Positions 6,461-6,678 of a stretch of DNA of 6,678 nucleotides are shown here, piece after piece. Positions within the stretch are counted from its first letter, which is position 1; the number at the start of each line of letters is the position of its first letter. The stretch is from Synechococcales cyanobacterium PMM_0036 (GTDB lineage: Bacteria > Cyanobacteriota > Cyanobacteriia > Elainellales > Elainellaceae), in contig CASBQM010000290.1 of assembly GCA_949127645.1 (NCBI GenBank), positions 1 to 6,678 on the forward strand, given 5' to 3'. The translations under genes were made by a program, and so were the position numbers. Under the pieces are notes generated by a model. The model had not been told where the DNA came from. It searched no databases and worked only from the letters and a program-made list of their open reading frames with translations.

Positions 6461-6475
6461 AGCGCTTCACTCGCT
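6461..6475 (-). repeat. 15-bp inverted repeat, copy in the operon leader; candidate operator or RNA hairpin
   Basis: Read on the minus strand this is AGCGAGTGAAGCGCT, flanked by C and G, so the leader RNA can form a 5-bp stem (CAGCG/CGCTG) with a 7-base loop. It lies about 50 bases before the first start codon and downstream of the candidate promoter, a usual place for an operator or a leader control element. The partner copy is at 6039-6053. Confidence 0.4.
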
Positions 6476-6491
6476 GCTCTGCCCAGACTGG

Positions 6492-6521
6492 ATTATGAGG
6501 CCGCAGATAGGTCCTCGGCAA
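6492..6521 (-). promoter_or_regulatory. Candidate sigma-70-type promoter for the five-gene operon
   Basis: On the minus strand TTGCCG (6516-6521) is followed after 18 bases by CATAAT (6492-6497), matching the consensus at four of six and five of six positions. It would give a leader of roughly 75 bases before ATG 6410, including the 15-bp element. It is the best match seen upstream of the operon, but alphaproteobacterial promoters are loose and this is a weak call. Confidence 0.35.
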
Positions 6522-6542
6522 GCTATTGATTTCATTGGCTTT

Positions 6543-6556
6543 GCTGTCTGAACAGC
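6543..6556. repeat. Short inverted repeat GCTGT-CTGA-ACAGC
   Basis: A perfect 5-bp stem with a 4-base loop, about 20 bases upstream of the candidate operon promoter and beside the larger palindrome at 6572-6591. No T-run follows on either strand, so it is not a standard terminator. It may be a protein-binding site or chance. Confidence 0.25.
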
Positions 6557-6567
6557 CAGCATCTTCG

Positions 6568-6678
6568 CTAAGCGGCTTGATTACAAGCCGCGGCCTGTCG
6601 CTCATGGGGCCGAGCTACACTCCGGCCTTTGGCCGTCTCGATCTTGGGCAGCGCGAAGTCCGAAGCGACGCTATTTAC
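6568..6678 (-). CDS. Possible C-terminal end of an upstream minus-strand gene (partial, doubtful)
   Basis: Reading the minus strand inward from the right edge, one frame is open for 36 codons until TAG at 6568-6570; the other two minus frames stop at once. The peptide is Ala-rich and ends RQAAACNQAA. I recognise no family. The stretch is GC-richer than the operon, as expected for host flank, but a plus-strand frame beginning at ATG 6604 is also open to the edge, so the coding strand is uncertain. If real, the operon could be preceded by a gene in the same direction. Confidence 0.22.
   Translation of the reverse strand, partial: VNSVASDFALPKIETAKGRSVARPHERQAAACNQAA
6572..6591. repeat. 20-base palindrome (8-bp arms, 4-base centre)
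   Basis: GCGGCTTG-ATTA-CAAGCCGC is a perfect 8-bp inverted repeat. It lies about 50 bases upstream of the candidate operon promoter and overlaps the last codons of the partial minus-strand frame at the right edge. It could be a regulator binding site, the stem of an attenuated terminator for that frame (no T-run follows on either strand), or an insertion or recombination mark at the island edge. Confidence 0.45.
6620..6634 (-). repeat. Partial inverted copy of the left-end REP-like repeat
   Basis: On the minus strand GGCCAAAGGCCGGAG differs by one base from GGCCGAAGGCCGGAG at 107-121 on the plus strand. Only the second stem of the left repeat is matched; the C-rich/G-rich first hairpin is not present. 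It may be a decayed copy or a chance match in GC-rich sequence. Confidence 0.3.

Noticed and set aside
6466..6534. 22-codon minus-strand leader peptide (starting MKSIACRG)
   Set aside because: It overlaps the candidate promoter and has no ribosome binding site; it would require a transcript starting further upstream.
6222..6551. 109-codon plus-strand open frame over the leader of the operon
   Set aside because: Half of it is antisense to the ParB N-terminal domain; no ribosome site or domain is seen, and it would run through the operon's candidate promoter.
6520..6635. tRNA-like elements on the minus strand near the right edge (GTAGCTC...GAGC and CTTGTAATC resembling a tRNA-Thr anticodon region)
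   Set aside because: The putative anticodon stem does not pair with a 7-base loop, there is no proper T-arm (GTTCRAxxCC with a 5-bp stem), and no acceptor stem closes. At best a chance resemblance or a very decayed remnant.
1..6678. CRISPR array, insertion sequence or integrase gene
   Set aside because: No regularly spaced direct repeats, no transposase or recombinase motifs in any long frame, and no terminal inverted repeats beyond the short REP-like match.

Overview
The window looks like an accessory (probable defence) island in an alphaproteobacterial chromosome. The clue to the host is at the left edge: a GC-rich, REP-like double hairpin (81-126) of a type I associate with intergenic regions of Rhizobiales/Caulobacterales-like genomes, following the last 20 codons of a GC-rich gene (2-64). 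By eye, the genes between about 160 and 6410 are less GC-rich and use codons more loosely than these edges. Host assignment is inference from memory of the repeat type, not from a database search.

Layout: (1) 2-126, end of a flanking gene plus the REP-like repeat. (2) 162-917, plus strand, a DUF3800-type protein with a predicted RNase H-like fold. (3) 1056-6410, minus strand, five tightly arranged genes read from right to left: a ParB-like protein with a helix-turn-helix (5250-6410); a protein with a Mrr-like but altered PD-(D/E)XK nuclease core (4165-5250); a second, divergent ParB-like protein (2770-4122); a D12-class DNA adenine methylase (1856-2773); and a small PD-(D/E)XK restriction-endonuclease-like protein (1056-1766). 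The first two genes overlap by one base, the third and fourth by four bases (ATGA), and the other gaps are 42 and 82-89 bases. The DUF3800 gene converges on this operon. (4) 6411-6678, the operon leader with a candidate promoter, a 15-bp element repeated in inverted orientation inside the first gene, a 20-base palindrome, and a possible fragment of another reading frame at the edge.

Working model (inference): the methylase marks host DNA, one or both PD-(D/E)XK proteins act on unmarked or invading DNA, and the two ParB/sulfiredoxin-fold proteins supply nucleotide-dependent DNA sensing or loading and possibly self-regulation. This would be a restriction-modification-like system with two ParB-family subunits, an arrangement I do not recognise as a named defence system. 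No integrase, transposase, tRNA gene, CRISPR array or plasmid replication gene is visible, and no ParA ATPase accompanies the ParB-like genes, which argues against a plasmid partition role.
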